Source: Deltaproteobacteria bacterium (GTDB lineage Bacteria; Desulfobacterota; Desulfarculia; Adiutricales; Adiutricaceae). Taken from it: a stretch of 38,963 bases of DNA. Shown piece by piece: positions 19,714 to 28,883 of the stretch (the first letter of the stretch is position 1; each line of letters starts with the position of its first letter). The position numbers and the translations under genes are program-made. The notes below the pieces were generated by a model that saw only the letters and a list, made by a program, of their open reading frames with translations, ran no database searches and had not been told where the DNA came from. The stretch lies in contig JAISEQ010000020.1 of assembly GCA_031264045.1 (NCBI GenBank), forward strand, positions 1 through 38,963, read 5' to 3'.

Positions 19714-20760
19714 TCAGAAGCGACTACAAAAATTGTCTTGCTTCCGAAGATTAAAGTTTCCCGAACAGTTTCTCTTCCTTGGGTTTATAATAATCCTTTC
19801 GAAAACTACCCGCCAACCTACGGAAAATCCGCAACTGCCCATATAGACGAGTAGCTGTTCTATTCTTTCTTTACGGTGCCGGACAGCCTTGATCGTCAAT
19901 TCTAATTGATAACGGATATCCTTATAGCTCTCGCATATGTCTGCTTTGGTCAGTCCCAGGTCCTACTCCCTCTTAATGAAATCTGCTCAGCAATTAAACA
20001 CACTTTGAAGGAAGGCGAACAGCACAAGATAAGCGTATGCTTTGCTGGAAAAATCTAAAAGTTTATCCTTGAGATCCTCAACAATTTACAGACCGAATTG
20101 ATTTAAATTTGATATTTAATAATTTAGGAAAATTATTTTTACGCTATAACCAACTATGAAGTCCAAATAGTTTGATATAATTTTGATTTTTCTATTGGAT
20201 TTTCACGCCAGTAGACCTGGAAAGCCTTAAGAAGGGCATCCATGTCGACACTGGTTTCATCCATCCACTTGTTGCTGACAAAAATTGCTTGGAATATTTC
20301 TCTGGAATTTCCTGGTAAAAGCCATGACGTTTAACTCTCCATAAATGGGGTTGGAAGGTACTAAGGCATCGGAGCTATCTGGAGAATATCCCAGCAGACC
20401 CACTTCGATGGCATATTCGATATCATCGTCCGAAACTTCTGTGGAGAAGGAATCTGCCCCGATAATCACTGCATCCATTACCCTTCAGACTCTCGGATCC
20501 TGCAGTCGCTCCTTGAGATAGTCGAAATGGATCGGATCGCAAAGAATCAAAGCATGGGCCGCCTGGTCAATGTCGGTTCCCGTGATGGGCTTGGAATTAT
20601 CATTTTAGACTGTGTTTCAACAACGCAATCATCCAGGGCATCGACAAGCCACGGGTGACCACCGATCCTGTACCAGGCCCGTTCAACGGCATCGGGTTCG
20701 AAAATCTGTCCCGTCTCAACGGTGTACGGGAGTAGAGAGATTAAATTTATTCCATGGTGA
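19714..20760 (-). pseudogene. Decayed AAA-like ATP-binding protein with C-terminal PD-(D/E)XK-like region
   Basis: Minus-strand frames give TVETGQIFEPDAVERAWYRIGGHPWLVDALDD, then ITGTDIDQAAHALILCDPIHFDYLKERLQDPRV, MDAVIIGADSFSTEVSDDDIEYAIEVGLLGYSPDSSDALVPSNPIYGEL, FVSNKWMDETSVDMDALLKAFQVYWRENPIEK, KAYAYLVLFAFLQSVFN, ADFIKRE*DLGLTKADIC, and YQLELTIKAVRHRKERIEQLLVYMGSCGFSVGWRVVFER. The order matches known AAA-like/PD-(D/E)XK proteins, but it is split across frames with stops. Confidence 0.75.
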
Positions 20761-21660
20761 AGTTGGTAATAGTCAGTGATTGTTTTATCACGTTGAGAAG
20801 GCTGGCCAGATCAGTTGACTCGGTTTCCGGCCGAACCCTGCTCAGACAGACCCTATCGATTATTCATCGGACTGTGAGACGGATGATCCGCCGCATGTCG
20901 CGTCACATCTAAAAGAGGAGGTCAAAGCTTCCCCAGTCGCTGCCGCAAGCGCGGATTCCAATGAGCACGGGCCGTCCAGAACCGCCTCCGCTACCTCGGA
21001 GAACGTCAGGCAATTCACGCAGAATTCGGTCTGCCGCCTGGACATGTCGGTCTTCTCGATCTCCATGAATAATGGAAGCTCACGGGCTTGCCTTTTCCTC
21101 CATGACCATCAAGACCGCATCTCAGGCTTCCTCAATTTGTCTTTCCGGTTCCTCTTTTTCCGTTTCCATGACCCCCTGGTCCGCCCAGATAAAATCCTCA
21201 TCGAAATCTCTCTCATTTTGCCTTTCAAAGTATATTAAACGGAACAGATCGCATCTGTCCAATAACGCGGTCTCATAAGCAGCGCTCAACGGGGAAGCGG
21301 AACCTGCCGGGGCTGGAAATTTTTTTCAGAGTTACTGCTTTCATGCCATGGGAAAAATTTTGCATCAATCGAAAGAGAACCTGCTATCACCTTATTCTCA
21401 ACCGCCAATAAACACTGCTTTCCCACGCCATCAGCCGTCCTGCGGTCTCGGATGCTCCAGGCACCAGATGGCGCGGACGCCTTCGACTCTCCGGAGGCGG
21501 ACCAGACCGACTCGGCGGGGGAACCCTCCCGCGCGGGCAACGTTCAGAAAAGTTGACCCGGAGCGGCCTGCCGGTCGGGAACAGCCCCCGAAGCAGTCAC
21601 CTGGCGGGAGGGGGGGGGAACGCCTCTCACGACGAGCCCCCGGTCCTGGCAGGCCGGGCA

Positions 21661-21690
21661 CCGCGTGGGACCGCGTGGGACCGCCTGGGA
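21661..21690. repeat. 10-bp tandem repeat (ccgcgtggga) x3, last copy diverged
   Basis: ccgcgtggga ccgcgtggga ccgcctggga. Confidence 0.8.
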
Positions 21691-21997
21691 CCTGCGGTCC
21701 GCATCCAGCGAGAGCTTCATGCAGAAGATGGCTGCGCGAGCTCATCGGTATTTCAGTACTCCGCTCCCAGTTCCGCCGCAGTCGCCAGAGAGACCGTATG
21801 GGAATCGCCCGAAGATCCGAAAATATTTAGCGCCAGGGTATCGCTCTTCACAGAACGGGCAGGCACGGCGGACCTTCTGGAAATTGCAGGCTCCTGCCGG
21901 GAGCCTCAACCGATTCGCCCGGGGCGCCCGGCGCTATGAGCTGGCGGACGGAGGGAGGGGAGCAGAGTGGTCGGGGCGGGGATCTGAAGGCGACAGG

Positions 21998-22023
21998 AAA
22001 AAATTCGGCGGAAAGGGCCGCCG
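21998..22023 (-). terminator. Rho-independent terminator downstream of the PPC-like protein gene
   Basis: Minus strand CGGCGG-ccctTT-CCGCCG followed by aaTTTTTT, directly after the 22036 stop codon. Confidence 0.8.
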
Positions 22024-22035
22024 TCGGCAGTCGCG

Positions 22036-22911
22036 CTAGTTGGTGTAGAGGGTGTAGTCAACCGTGACTCCTGAGATGTTGCTGACCCGCAGGCTGTAAT
22101 CGGATTCCTCCTCGGGGGTCCAGGAACAGGCGCCCACGGTCTCGAGGCCGTTATCGTAGGCCACGAGATTGTCCTCCATATCGTAGACGAAAAGATCCAC
22201 GTCCTGCCCGGAATTTATGACTATAGTGGCCCTTGCCGTGGCCCCTCCAGGGAACTTCACGACGTAGACGTCCGTGGAGTGCGGCCTTATGCGGTCGCTG
22301 TGGCTCTCGCCTTCGGGTCCGGGGGGCCTGCGGGCGCGGCGGGAGCCCGCCGCCATGGCCTCGATGGTGGCGGCCAGGGCCCCGTCCCCGCGTTCCCTGG
22401 CGAGCGCCGCCGCCTCGCCGAAGAGGGATCCCGAGTCGTAGGCGACCGGGACTGGAGACGGGACTGGAGACGGGACTGGAGACGGGGGGGGAGCGCCTTC
22501 GGGGTTTCCGAATAAGGGACCCCCGCCGGTCAGGGCCCGGGCGATAGAAGCCCGAGAAGGCACTTTGTTCTCTGGCAGGGAACCGTCATCCCGGTCGCTC
22601 ACGGTGGTCTTGTGCCGGGTCACCGCCTTTATCCGCGCGGTGGCCATCAGCTCGGCCGCGGCCGCGAGCGCCGCTGGGGAGCCCATCCTGCGACCCTCCT
22701 CCGCCAGGCGGGAGGCCAGCGTCAGGCGCTCCACGGGGTCGGGGCCGGATACGGCTTCAGGCTTGGGCGGCTCCTGAAGCGCCGTTCGGGGGGCGGCATG
22801 CCTGCCGGCCGCGGAGGCGGTTCCCGAAAGGGGCATGAGCACGAAAAGGGTCGTCCAAAGGACAAGGGCAGTTGCGAAGGGGCGGGGAATACACGATGTT
22901 GCGGCGGCCAA
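22036..22911 (-). CDS. Exported protein with Pro-rich linker and C-terminal PPC-like beta-sandwich domain
   Basis: Probable TTG start at 22911 preceded by AAGGAGG (aaggaggaaagcTTG). Signal peptide region TALVLWTTLFVLMPLSGTASAAG. C-terminus DVYVVKFPGGATARATIVINSGQDVDLFVYDMEDNLVAYDNG...YSLRVSNISGVTVDYTLYTN resembles bacterial pre-peptidase C-terminal domains. The longer ATG start at 23028 lacks an SD. Confidence 0.75.
   Translation of the reverse strand: MAAATSCIPRPFATALVLWTTLFVLMPLSGTASAAGRHAAPRTALQEPPKPEAVSGPDPVERLTLASRLAEEGRRMGSPAALAAAAELMATARIKAVTRHKTTVSDRDDGSLPENKVPSRASIARALTGGGPLFGNPEGAPPPSPVPSPVPSPVPVAYDSGSLFGEAAALARERGDGALAATIEAMAAGSRRARRPPGPEGESHSDRIRPHSTDVYVVKFPGGATARATIVINSGQDVDLFVYDMEDNLVAYDNGLETVGACSWTPEEESDYSLRVSNISGVTVDYTLYTN
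22447..22482. repeat. 12-bp perfect tandem repeat x3 within the PPC-like gene (encodes SPVP)n
   Basis: cgggactggaga repeated three times; protein reads PPPSPVPSPVPSPVPVA. Confidence 0.9.
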
Positions 22912-23241
22912 GCTTTCCTCCTTGGGGCGGGGGGCCCGACTGGCGGGATGCGGGGACAGAATCCCGGGCGGCGCGGGCACGAGTCCGGCATACGAGGCCG
23001 GAAACCGTCGTCCGGCGGTCATGTTCATGTGCGCGGCGGAAGCGGCGAGTCCCGGCGGGGCCAGATCCGGTCACTGCGCATGGGGCTGCCGCCCCCGGAC
23101 GGGATATCACGGGTTGAGCTCAAGCTTCATAAGGCCGCTGCCGGCTGCGGCATGGTCAAAGCCAAAAGCGATTCAAAGGAAACGGCGGGCTCAGGACATC
23201 GTAAAGCTTAAGACAACGGTCGCTTATCTTTACACAAAGGG

Positions 23242-23700
23242 AAGCTTAAGACAACGGCAATCATAAGACTACGGAGCTCTCAGGACGGCGGAGAGCCTCA
23301 GCCAAAGGCGATCCAAAGACAGCGGCTGGAATAGGCCAATGGAAAGCTTAAACCAAAGGATATCAACAGACGACAACGGGATTAGGACTGCGGAGAGACT
23401 AATTCTTATGGGATCATGAGACAGCAACGGGGTGAGAACGGCGGAGAGACTAAGTCAAAGGAGATCCTGAGACAGAAGCGGGTTGAGAATTGCGGAAGGA
23501 CTAAGCCAAAGGCGATCTTGAGACAGCATATGGTTGAGAACTGCGGAGAGACTAAGCCAAAGGCGATCCTGAGACAGCATAGGGTTGAGAACTGCGGAAA
23601 GACTAAGCCAATGGCGATTCTGAGACAGCATAGGGTTGAGAAGTGCGGAGAGACTAAGCCAAAGGCGATCCTGAGACAGCAACGGGGTGAGACCGGCGGA
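23242..23700. repeat. 51-bp tandem repeat array, 9 in-register units, more diverged toward the left end
   Basis: Unit starts at exact 51-bp spacing: 23242, 23293, 23344, 23395, 23446, 23497, 23548, 23599, 23650. Consensus gagactaagccaaaggcgatcctgagacagcatagggttgagaactgcgga. A further diverged unit is likely at about 23157-23206. Confidence 0.92.
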
Positions 23701-24003
23701 GAGTTTCGGCAGGCAAGCCCGGACGTTCCCTGCCGTGATGCCCTGAAAACCGGGGCGGCAGTACCGCCCGCGCCGAGGGGCGGGGCACGGAGAGGGCATG
23801 AGAATGCCGGAGACGGGGGCGTGCAGCGGGTACTGCCCGGCGGGGCCCGAGGGCCCGGGGGCAACCGGACAGCCCTGTTTCCCCGGCTGAGTCAAGTGCG
23901 GGTGAGGAGGCCGGGGAAAAACGTAAACCGGCCTCAGGCGCACGGGGCACCTCCGGAAGGTCCTTTCCGGGTGCGGAGGCCGAAAGCCCGTTCCGCCGGC
24001 CCC

Positions 24004-24027
24004 GGAGCCCGGAATGTTCCGGGCTCC
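24004..24027. repeat. Perfect inverted repeat GGAGCCCGGAA-TG-TTCCGGGCTCC downstream of the 108-aa gene
   Basis: 11-bp arms read directly; lies 20 nt past the 24047 stop on the minus strand; no U tract. Confidence 0.75.
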
Positions 24028-24046
24028 TCTCCCGCCTCGCGCGGCG

Positions 24047-24373
24047 CTACTCGTCCACCTGGTCGTCCCAGTCCCCCAGGTCCTCCTCGTCCACCAGAAC
24101 CACCTGGCGGCCGTCGTCGTCCCGCAGGACCGGGGGCGGGCCGTTGACAGGTACGGCGCCCGGCAGGGCTCCTCCGTCCTCAGGCGAGCGCCCGGAAGCC
24201 GTCTCGACCAGCATCTGCCGCACGGCATCGTCTATCATCTTCCTCCTCCAGTCCCGCTGCCTGGTCTGCGTCTTCTGATAATCGTTCAGCATCCGGCACA
24301 TCGCCGTGACCGAGAGCTCGGGAAGGGTCCTAATGCTCGGGGACTCGTTCCCGGAGCCCATATGCTTGTCCAT
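24047..24373 (-). CDS. Small hypothetical protein with acidic C-terminus
   Basis: 108 aa with a strong SD (GGAGGtattttaaATG). MDKHMGSGNESPSIRTLPELSVTAMCRMLNDYQKTQTRQRDWRRKMIDDAVRQMLVETASG...VVLVDEEDLGDWDDQVDE. Confidence 0.75.
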   Translation of the reverse strand: MDKHMGSGNESPSIRTLPELSVTAMCRMLNDYQKTQTRQRDWRRKMIDDAVRQMLVETASGRSPEDGGALPGAVPVNGPPPVLRDDDGRQVVLVDEEDLGDWDDQVDE

Positions 24374-24756
24374 TTAAAATACCTCCGTGGCCGCTTGACG
24401 CGGCATCCTGGCCGCCGGCAGGCAAGGCAAATTCCGGCGATGCGTGAGTGTAATCGCATGATGGCGGACGGCCGTCACCTCATGGATGGCATGTCCGGCC
24501 ATGTCCGGGGCAGGGCCCATGGCTCCTGCGGCCGTTCTGAGGAAATCGCCCGCAGGCCAGCGGCCGGGCGGGCGTCAGGGAAATCGCCGGACCCGGCGAG
24601 CGGACGGCCGGTGCTTTCCCGCGCCGCTGCAGACCCGTGCAGCTTCCGGGACGACCGGACCATCACCTGAGCGGAAAGGGTACCGGCGGCAAACGGGACG
24701 GCGGCGCGCCCGCAGCAGGAGTGACCGCCGGGACCGGCACAGGTCTTCTTCAGCCG

Positions 24757-24978
24757 TTACGGCTTCTGGGGACCGAGGCTGTCTACGCCGGTCAGGAAGT
24801 TCGAGAACCCGCTGCGGGAAGAACCGAAGGGGTCGACGCAGCTCATCCCGCCGAGCTCCCGCCCCCCGAACGGTTCCGACACGAGCGCCGCCGAGTAGAC
24901 GATCTCCCACATCGGCTGGGGAACGCGCTTCGCGCGCCTGGCGTCCGATCCGTAGTGGCCGAGGTCTCTGCATTCCAT
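24757..24978 (-). CDS. Small hypothetical protein
   Basis: 73 aa from ATG at 24978 with AAGGA upstream. MECRDLGHYGSDARRAKRVPQPMWEIVYSAALVSEPFGGRELGGMSCVDPFGSSRSGFSNFLTGVDSLGPQKP has a plausible residue balance. No family recognised. Confidence 0.4.
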   Translation of the reverse strand: MECRDLGHYGSDARRAKRVPQPMWEIVYSAALVSEPFGGRELGGMSCVDPFGSSRSGFSNFLTGVDSLGPQKP

Positions 24979-26907
24979 GATATCCATCCTTAAGGCCGGG
25001 TTCCCGACCGGTAAATCTTCACCCCGGCATGCCGTCCGCCGTCACGGGCGGATGAGGCAGGTCTTGTCTTTCAGTCGCGCCTGCCGCTTCCGAGCTGCAG
25101 GTCATGCCCCCGGGAAAGCGAGGGTACGTGCCGCACGTTGCGGGAAATACGTCTGCAGCACGGGGAGGCCTACCTTTCCGGCATCTCCGAGAGCAAAACT
25201 CGCCGCGGCGGGCGGTGCCCGCCTCTTCCGACATTGAACGGTCGGCATGCGGCTCGCGGCATCAGACCGCACGCACGGAAAAGGCGCCGTGCTGACTCCG
25301 ATGCCGCCTGAACATCCAGGCTCTGCTTCAGCCCGACGGTCCGTTCCAGGCATGTCGACAGGAAGCTTCCTCCTACCTTCCTCCGGAAAGGAGAAATGCG
25401 AAGCGGCCGGCACCGCCTGCGGGACGGTTCCCGGAATGTTCCAGGCTTCCCGCGAAATCCTGTGGTCAACCGATGCCGGAGCGGAGTCTCGCGACATTTC
25501 GGGCCGCAAGGAGTTCCAGAACCCCGCCGGGCGCGGCACCTCAATCGTCTCCCAGGCGGGCGCATGAACCCGTCTGTTCCGGGGCCTGTTCGGAATGTGC
25601 AGAAACGAGCTGCCGATCGAGGAGAAGGCCGGCCGTCCGAGCGTCTTGAACCCGACAAAGCCATGCCCCACTGCAGGTGAGAAGCGCGGGTGCAGTTCAG
25701 AGCCGCGGTGACGTCTGAGGGATGCCCGGCCGACGTGAACCGCCCGTCCTGCGGCAGGGCTCCCCCGCAACCGGCCGGAGGACTCACGGGCCGGCAGGTG
25801 TTCCGGGCCGTCAGCGTCCCCGGGGTGACCCCCTGGGATCATTCCCTCCGAAGCGTTCATGCCCGGTTTCGCGCCTGTTTTTAAATGTAAGCATGATTTT
25901 TCAGAAGTCAAGGTCCCAGGAATCCCGTTTCATCATTTCTTTTACTTCGGATTGCCTTGCCGGTCAGGCGAGCGGAAGTTCTGACTCTGGTGCCGTTCGG
26001 TTAGAAAATCATATGTCGGCGCTTCGCCATTTCGGAAGTGCCCGGCGACCGCACGCTCCGGCGGTTCGGTCACCGTTGGCTGACGGATCGGGAAGGCCGG
26101 TGAAACTGACGGAAAATGTCCTCTCGGTTCGGCATGCGGGCGGAATATGCGAAACACGTCGCGACCACGAACTATTTTCATCAAAGGCGCATACCGATGA
26201 AGGAATTTCCGGAACAGGCGCGGCAACAGGCCATGCGGCCCACGGACTTTATCCGGACCCGTTCCTCTGAGGTCCCTCTCGCCTGAAGGCGGGAATCATC
26301 ATCAAGTCAGGAAGCTCCTCCTTCCGTCTCGCGAAAAGATAATCATGCCGTTCGATCCTGTCAAGAGGCATCCGTCATTATTTCCCGGCATTGACCGCCA
26401 TTTCCAATTCAGGCGCTAACTGTCAGGTTCATACATAAACATTTATGAAATATGCTTCGCAGACGACACCGATATGAATGCGGCTAAGGTTCGCACATCA
26501 TCCATGTCTGGCATTACCGGCATGTCACATCAGTCATCATCAGATATTCAAGTTCAAACAGAATATTGAAAAAATATTCGGCATTTGAAATTTACGTTCT
26601 ACTGGCAGTTAACGTATTCGTTCAGGATCTTCTCCCGTAAAAACGCGCCCGGCTGAAATGCGCGTTATTCGGGACACGGAAACCGGCGGTCGGAACATCG
26701 TGGCCGCCGGGGAGCAAGCTTGCGGGAAGACGGAGGAAATTGCACCGCTTACGATCCGCCCGGCCCGGCAATTGCCTCTACCGGTCGCAGGGAGGATGCC
26801 GAAACGCGGACACCCCGATCCGGAGTCCCCAAGATGGCGCTGGCGGCATCAGGGCCAGGACGTCCGCCCGGCACCCACCTGCCCGCCGCCGCGAACCTCC
26901 TGCAGCT

Positions 26908-27090
26908 TCATACGCGGCATTGCGTACGCGTTACGGGTTCAGGCCGGCGGCTGCGGCCTGGACCCTCCTCGGGAGTCCGCCGGCGCCGCAGATGCGGCTG
27001 CCATCCCGGGGCCGGGGAGTGCAGCCAGAGGGCGGCGGTCACTGCCGCCGCTACCGCGGCGCACATGGCGGTGATGCGCTCGAGCTTCAT
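26908..27090 (-). CDS. Possible small membrane or exported peptide
   Basis: 60 aa MKLERITAMCAAVAAAVTAALWLHSPAPGW..., hydrophobic N-terminal segment, purine-rich (duplicated) upstream sequence. No homology evidence. Confidence 0.3.
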   Translation of the reverse strand: MKLERITAMCAAVAAAVTAALWLHSPAPGWQPHLRRRRTPEEGPGRSRRPEPVTRTQCRV

Positions 27091-27098
27091 CTTCTCTT

Positions 27099-27126
27099 CT
27101 ATACCTTTCCTGCTATACCTTTCCTG
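27099..27126. repeat. 14-bp perfect tandem duplication (ctatacctttcctg x2)
   Basis: Read directly; on the minus strand it duplicates AGGAAAGG just upstream of the 27090 ATG. Confidence 0.9.
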
Positions 27127-27520
27127 CAGAACGACCGGGGATCCCGTTGCCGGAGCGCCCTGATACGGCGCCATGCTGTCACATGTCCGCCCCGGATCCA
27201 ATGACATCGGGAAGCCGGTGCGGGCGGGATAGCGAGAGCCGTGAGGAAAGGGCGGCAACCGGTCCGGAAGTCTCGCCGGGCAGTCGGAAGGCCGGGAAAC
27301 AGCTCCGTCCGCAGGGGCGTACCGTCCGCGATCCCGACAACGGAGCGGACGGGATGCCCGGGCGTACGTGAAGACGGCTCCGCCCCGAAGTTCACCCGTC
27401 AGTCCGGGGCAACGGACGTTCCGGGCATAAGCGGCCCGGTTTCGCGGTATCGGGGCAACGGGGAACCGCAGGGTCGCGCGCTGCACGTTGCCGCCGCCTC
27501 CCGCCGCGTTCGCCCACGCC

Positions 27521-27552
27521 CGGACCGGACGTCATCCGGACCGGACGTCATA
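27521..27552. repeat. 16-bp tandem duplication (cggaccggacgtcat[c/a] x2)
   Basis: cggaccggacgtcatc followed by cggaccggacgtcata. Confidence 0.9.
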
Positions 27553-27852
27553 ATGATGCGCTTGGGACTTTATGCCCGCATGAGTCCGACCGCAGGGAAC
27601 GGCGCGGGCGGAGCTCCGCGGGGAACCGTCTTTCCCTCTCCCGGAGCCGTCCGCTGGCCTGAGCGCCTCCGGGCCCTTCCCCGCGTCCTCTCCAGCCGAC
27701 CCGAAAGGGAGCCGGGAAGCCGGGGATCCCGTGCGGAGGGTGGCGCCGCTATTGCTTGGAGGTGCGGTTGCCCGCCGGCCGGGGCGGGACCCGCCTCGTC
27801 CGGAATTTACGCATAACGGGCGTGGCGGCGACGGCATCAGGGAGGATCGGAC

Positions 27853-28857
27853 GTGGGGGACATTTACGCTTTCGACGCGGAAGGGCTGAGCGCGTCCTTG
27901 GGAAGCCGGGCCAGGAGCCTCGCGGGCAGGGGGCATCTGACGGGGGCCGCTTCGGCGCTCAGGCCCGTAGCCGGGACGGCCTCGGCGGTCAGGGGCCCGC
28001 TCGGTCCGGCCTCGCTCGGGACGCTGGACGTCCTGGCGGAGATCCTGGGAGCCCTGGGCCTCCCCCGCCACGAGATGGAGATGAGGGCCCGCGCCTTCGC
28101 GGCAAGCGCCAGTTCCATCGGAACCGGACATCCGGAAACGGTGAGGCGCAAGCACGATCTCGCCACGGCAGCGCTGAGGTCCGGTCAACCTGAAAGGGCC
28201 ATCCGCCTATTCGGGGAGTCCCTGGAGGCGAGGACCCGCAGAAGCCCGGCAGGCACGGCCCGCCTTGAGGCCATAGGCTCGCTCGCGGGCCTTGCCGAGG
28301 CCGCGGGGGCTGGGGGGTACGGCGTCTCCGCCCGCACCCTAAAGGCCATGGCGATCCGGGAGCTCGAGCGGGAACTGGGACCCAGGCATCCCGCCACACT
28401 GAAGGCCATGGACGCCCTTGCCGGGACGCTGGAGGCGGGGGAGGGCCGCGCGGAGGCCTGGGCGGCGAGGGTGCGCTCCGTCGCCGGGAGCGGGATCCGT
28501 CTCGGCCAGGGCTGGCTTCGGGCGCTGGCGGCGGCGGGAGGTCTCGCCGCCGCTGAAATCGCCCGCAACGACATGAGGGCCGCCTGCTCGCTGAGGCTTG
28601 AGGCACTGACCGCCAGGCTTCTCGATCTGGGACCGTGCCATCCCGACACCGTCAGCTCCTCCGCCAGGCTGGAGAGGGCACTGGCAGGGCTCGCAACGGC
28701 AGGCCGCGAGCGGGATCTGGCGTTCCGGGAGCTGGACGCCCGTGCCGGGGCCCCGGGCGCCGAGCACCCCCTGTCGACATTGGAAAGGCTGGGTCTCTCG
28801 GACGCCCTGGCGGGGCTGGGCGGCATGGCCCCGTCCGAGGACTTAAGCCTGGAGTAG
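27853..28857 (+). CDS. TPR-repeat protein without CHAT domain
   Basis: 334 aa, GTG start with GGAGG SD (ggaggatcggacGTG). Repeats with GTGHPETVRRKHDLATAAL, LGPRHPATLKAMDALAGTL and LGPCHPDTVSSSARLERAL motifs, similar to the TPR units of the CHAT proteins. Confidence 0.85.
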   Translation: MGDIYAFDAEGLSASLGSRARSLAGRGHLTGAASALRPVAGTASAVRGPLGPASLGTLDVLAEILGALGLPRHEMEMRARAFAASASSIGTGHPETVRRKHDLATAALRSGQPERAIRLFGESLEARTRRSPAGTARLEAIGSLAGLAEAAGAGGYGVSARTLKAMAIRELERELGPRHPATLKAMDALAGTLEAGEGRAEAWAARVRSVAGSGIRLGQGWLRALAAAGGLAAAEIARNDMRAACSLRLEALTARLLDLGPCHPDTVSSSARLERALAGLATAGRERDLAFRELDARAGAPGAEHPLSTLERLGLSDALAGLGGMAPSEDLSLE

Positions 28858-28859
28858 GG

Positions 28860-28883
28860 GCGGCTCCTGCCGGAGGGAGCCGC
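28860..28883 (+). terminator. Hairpin after the TPR gene stop codon (no U tract; weak terminator candidate)
   Basis: GCGGCTCC-tgccggag-GGAGCCGC immediately after TAG at 28855-28857. Confidence 0.4.

Noticed and set aside
21286-21540. Possible shared remnant between 21286-21340 and 29615-29665 (FQPRQVPLPR / YFQPRDIQLPQ)
   Set aside because: Very short similarity; may be chance; would need alignment to support.
23395-23700. CRISPR array interpretation of the 51-bp repeats
   Set aside because: Repeats are contiguous with no unique spacers and no cas genes are in the window.
23416-24147. 243-aa plus ORF containing 17-aa repeats (and the minus 23406-23864 mirror)
   Set aside because: Openness follows from the 51-bp period being a multiple of 3; no SD; frame closed in older repeat copies; C-terminal half is antisense to the 108-aa gene.
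25102-25911. 269-aa minus-strand ORF
   Set aside because: No SD, no recognisable domain, biased composition with several competing frames; not enough support.
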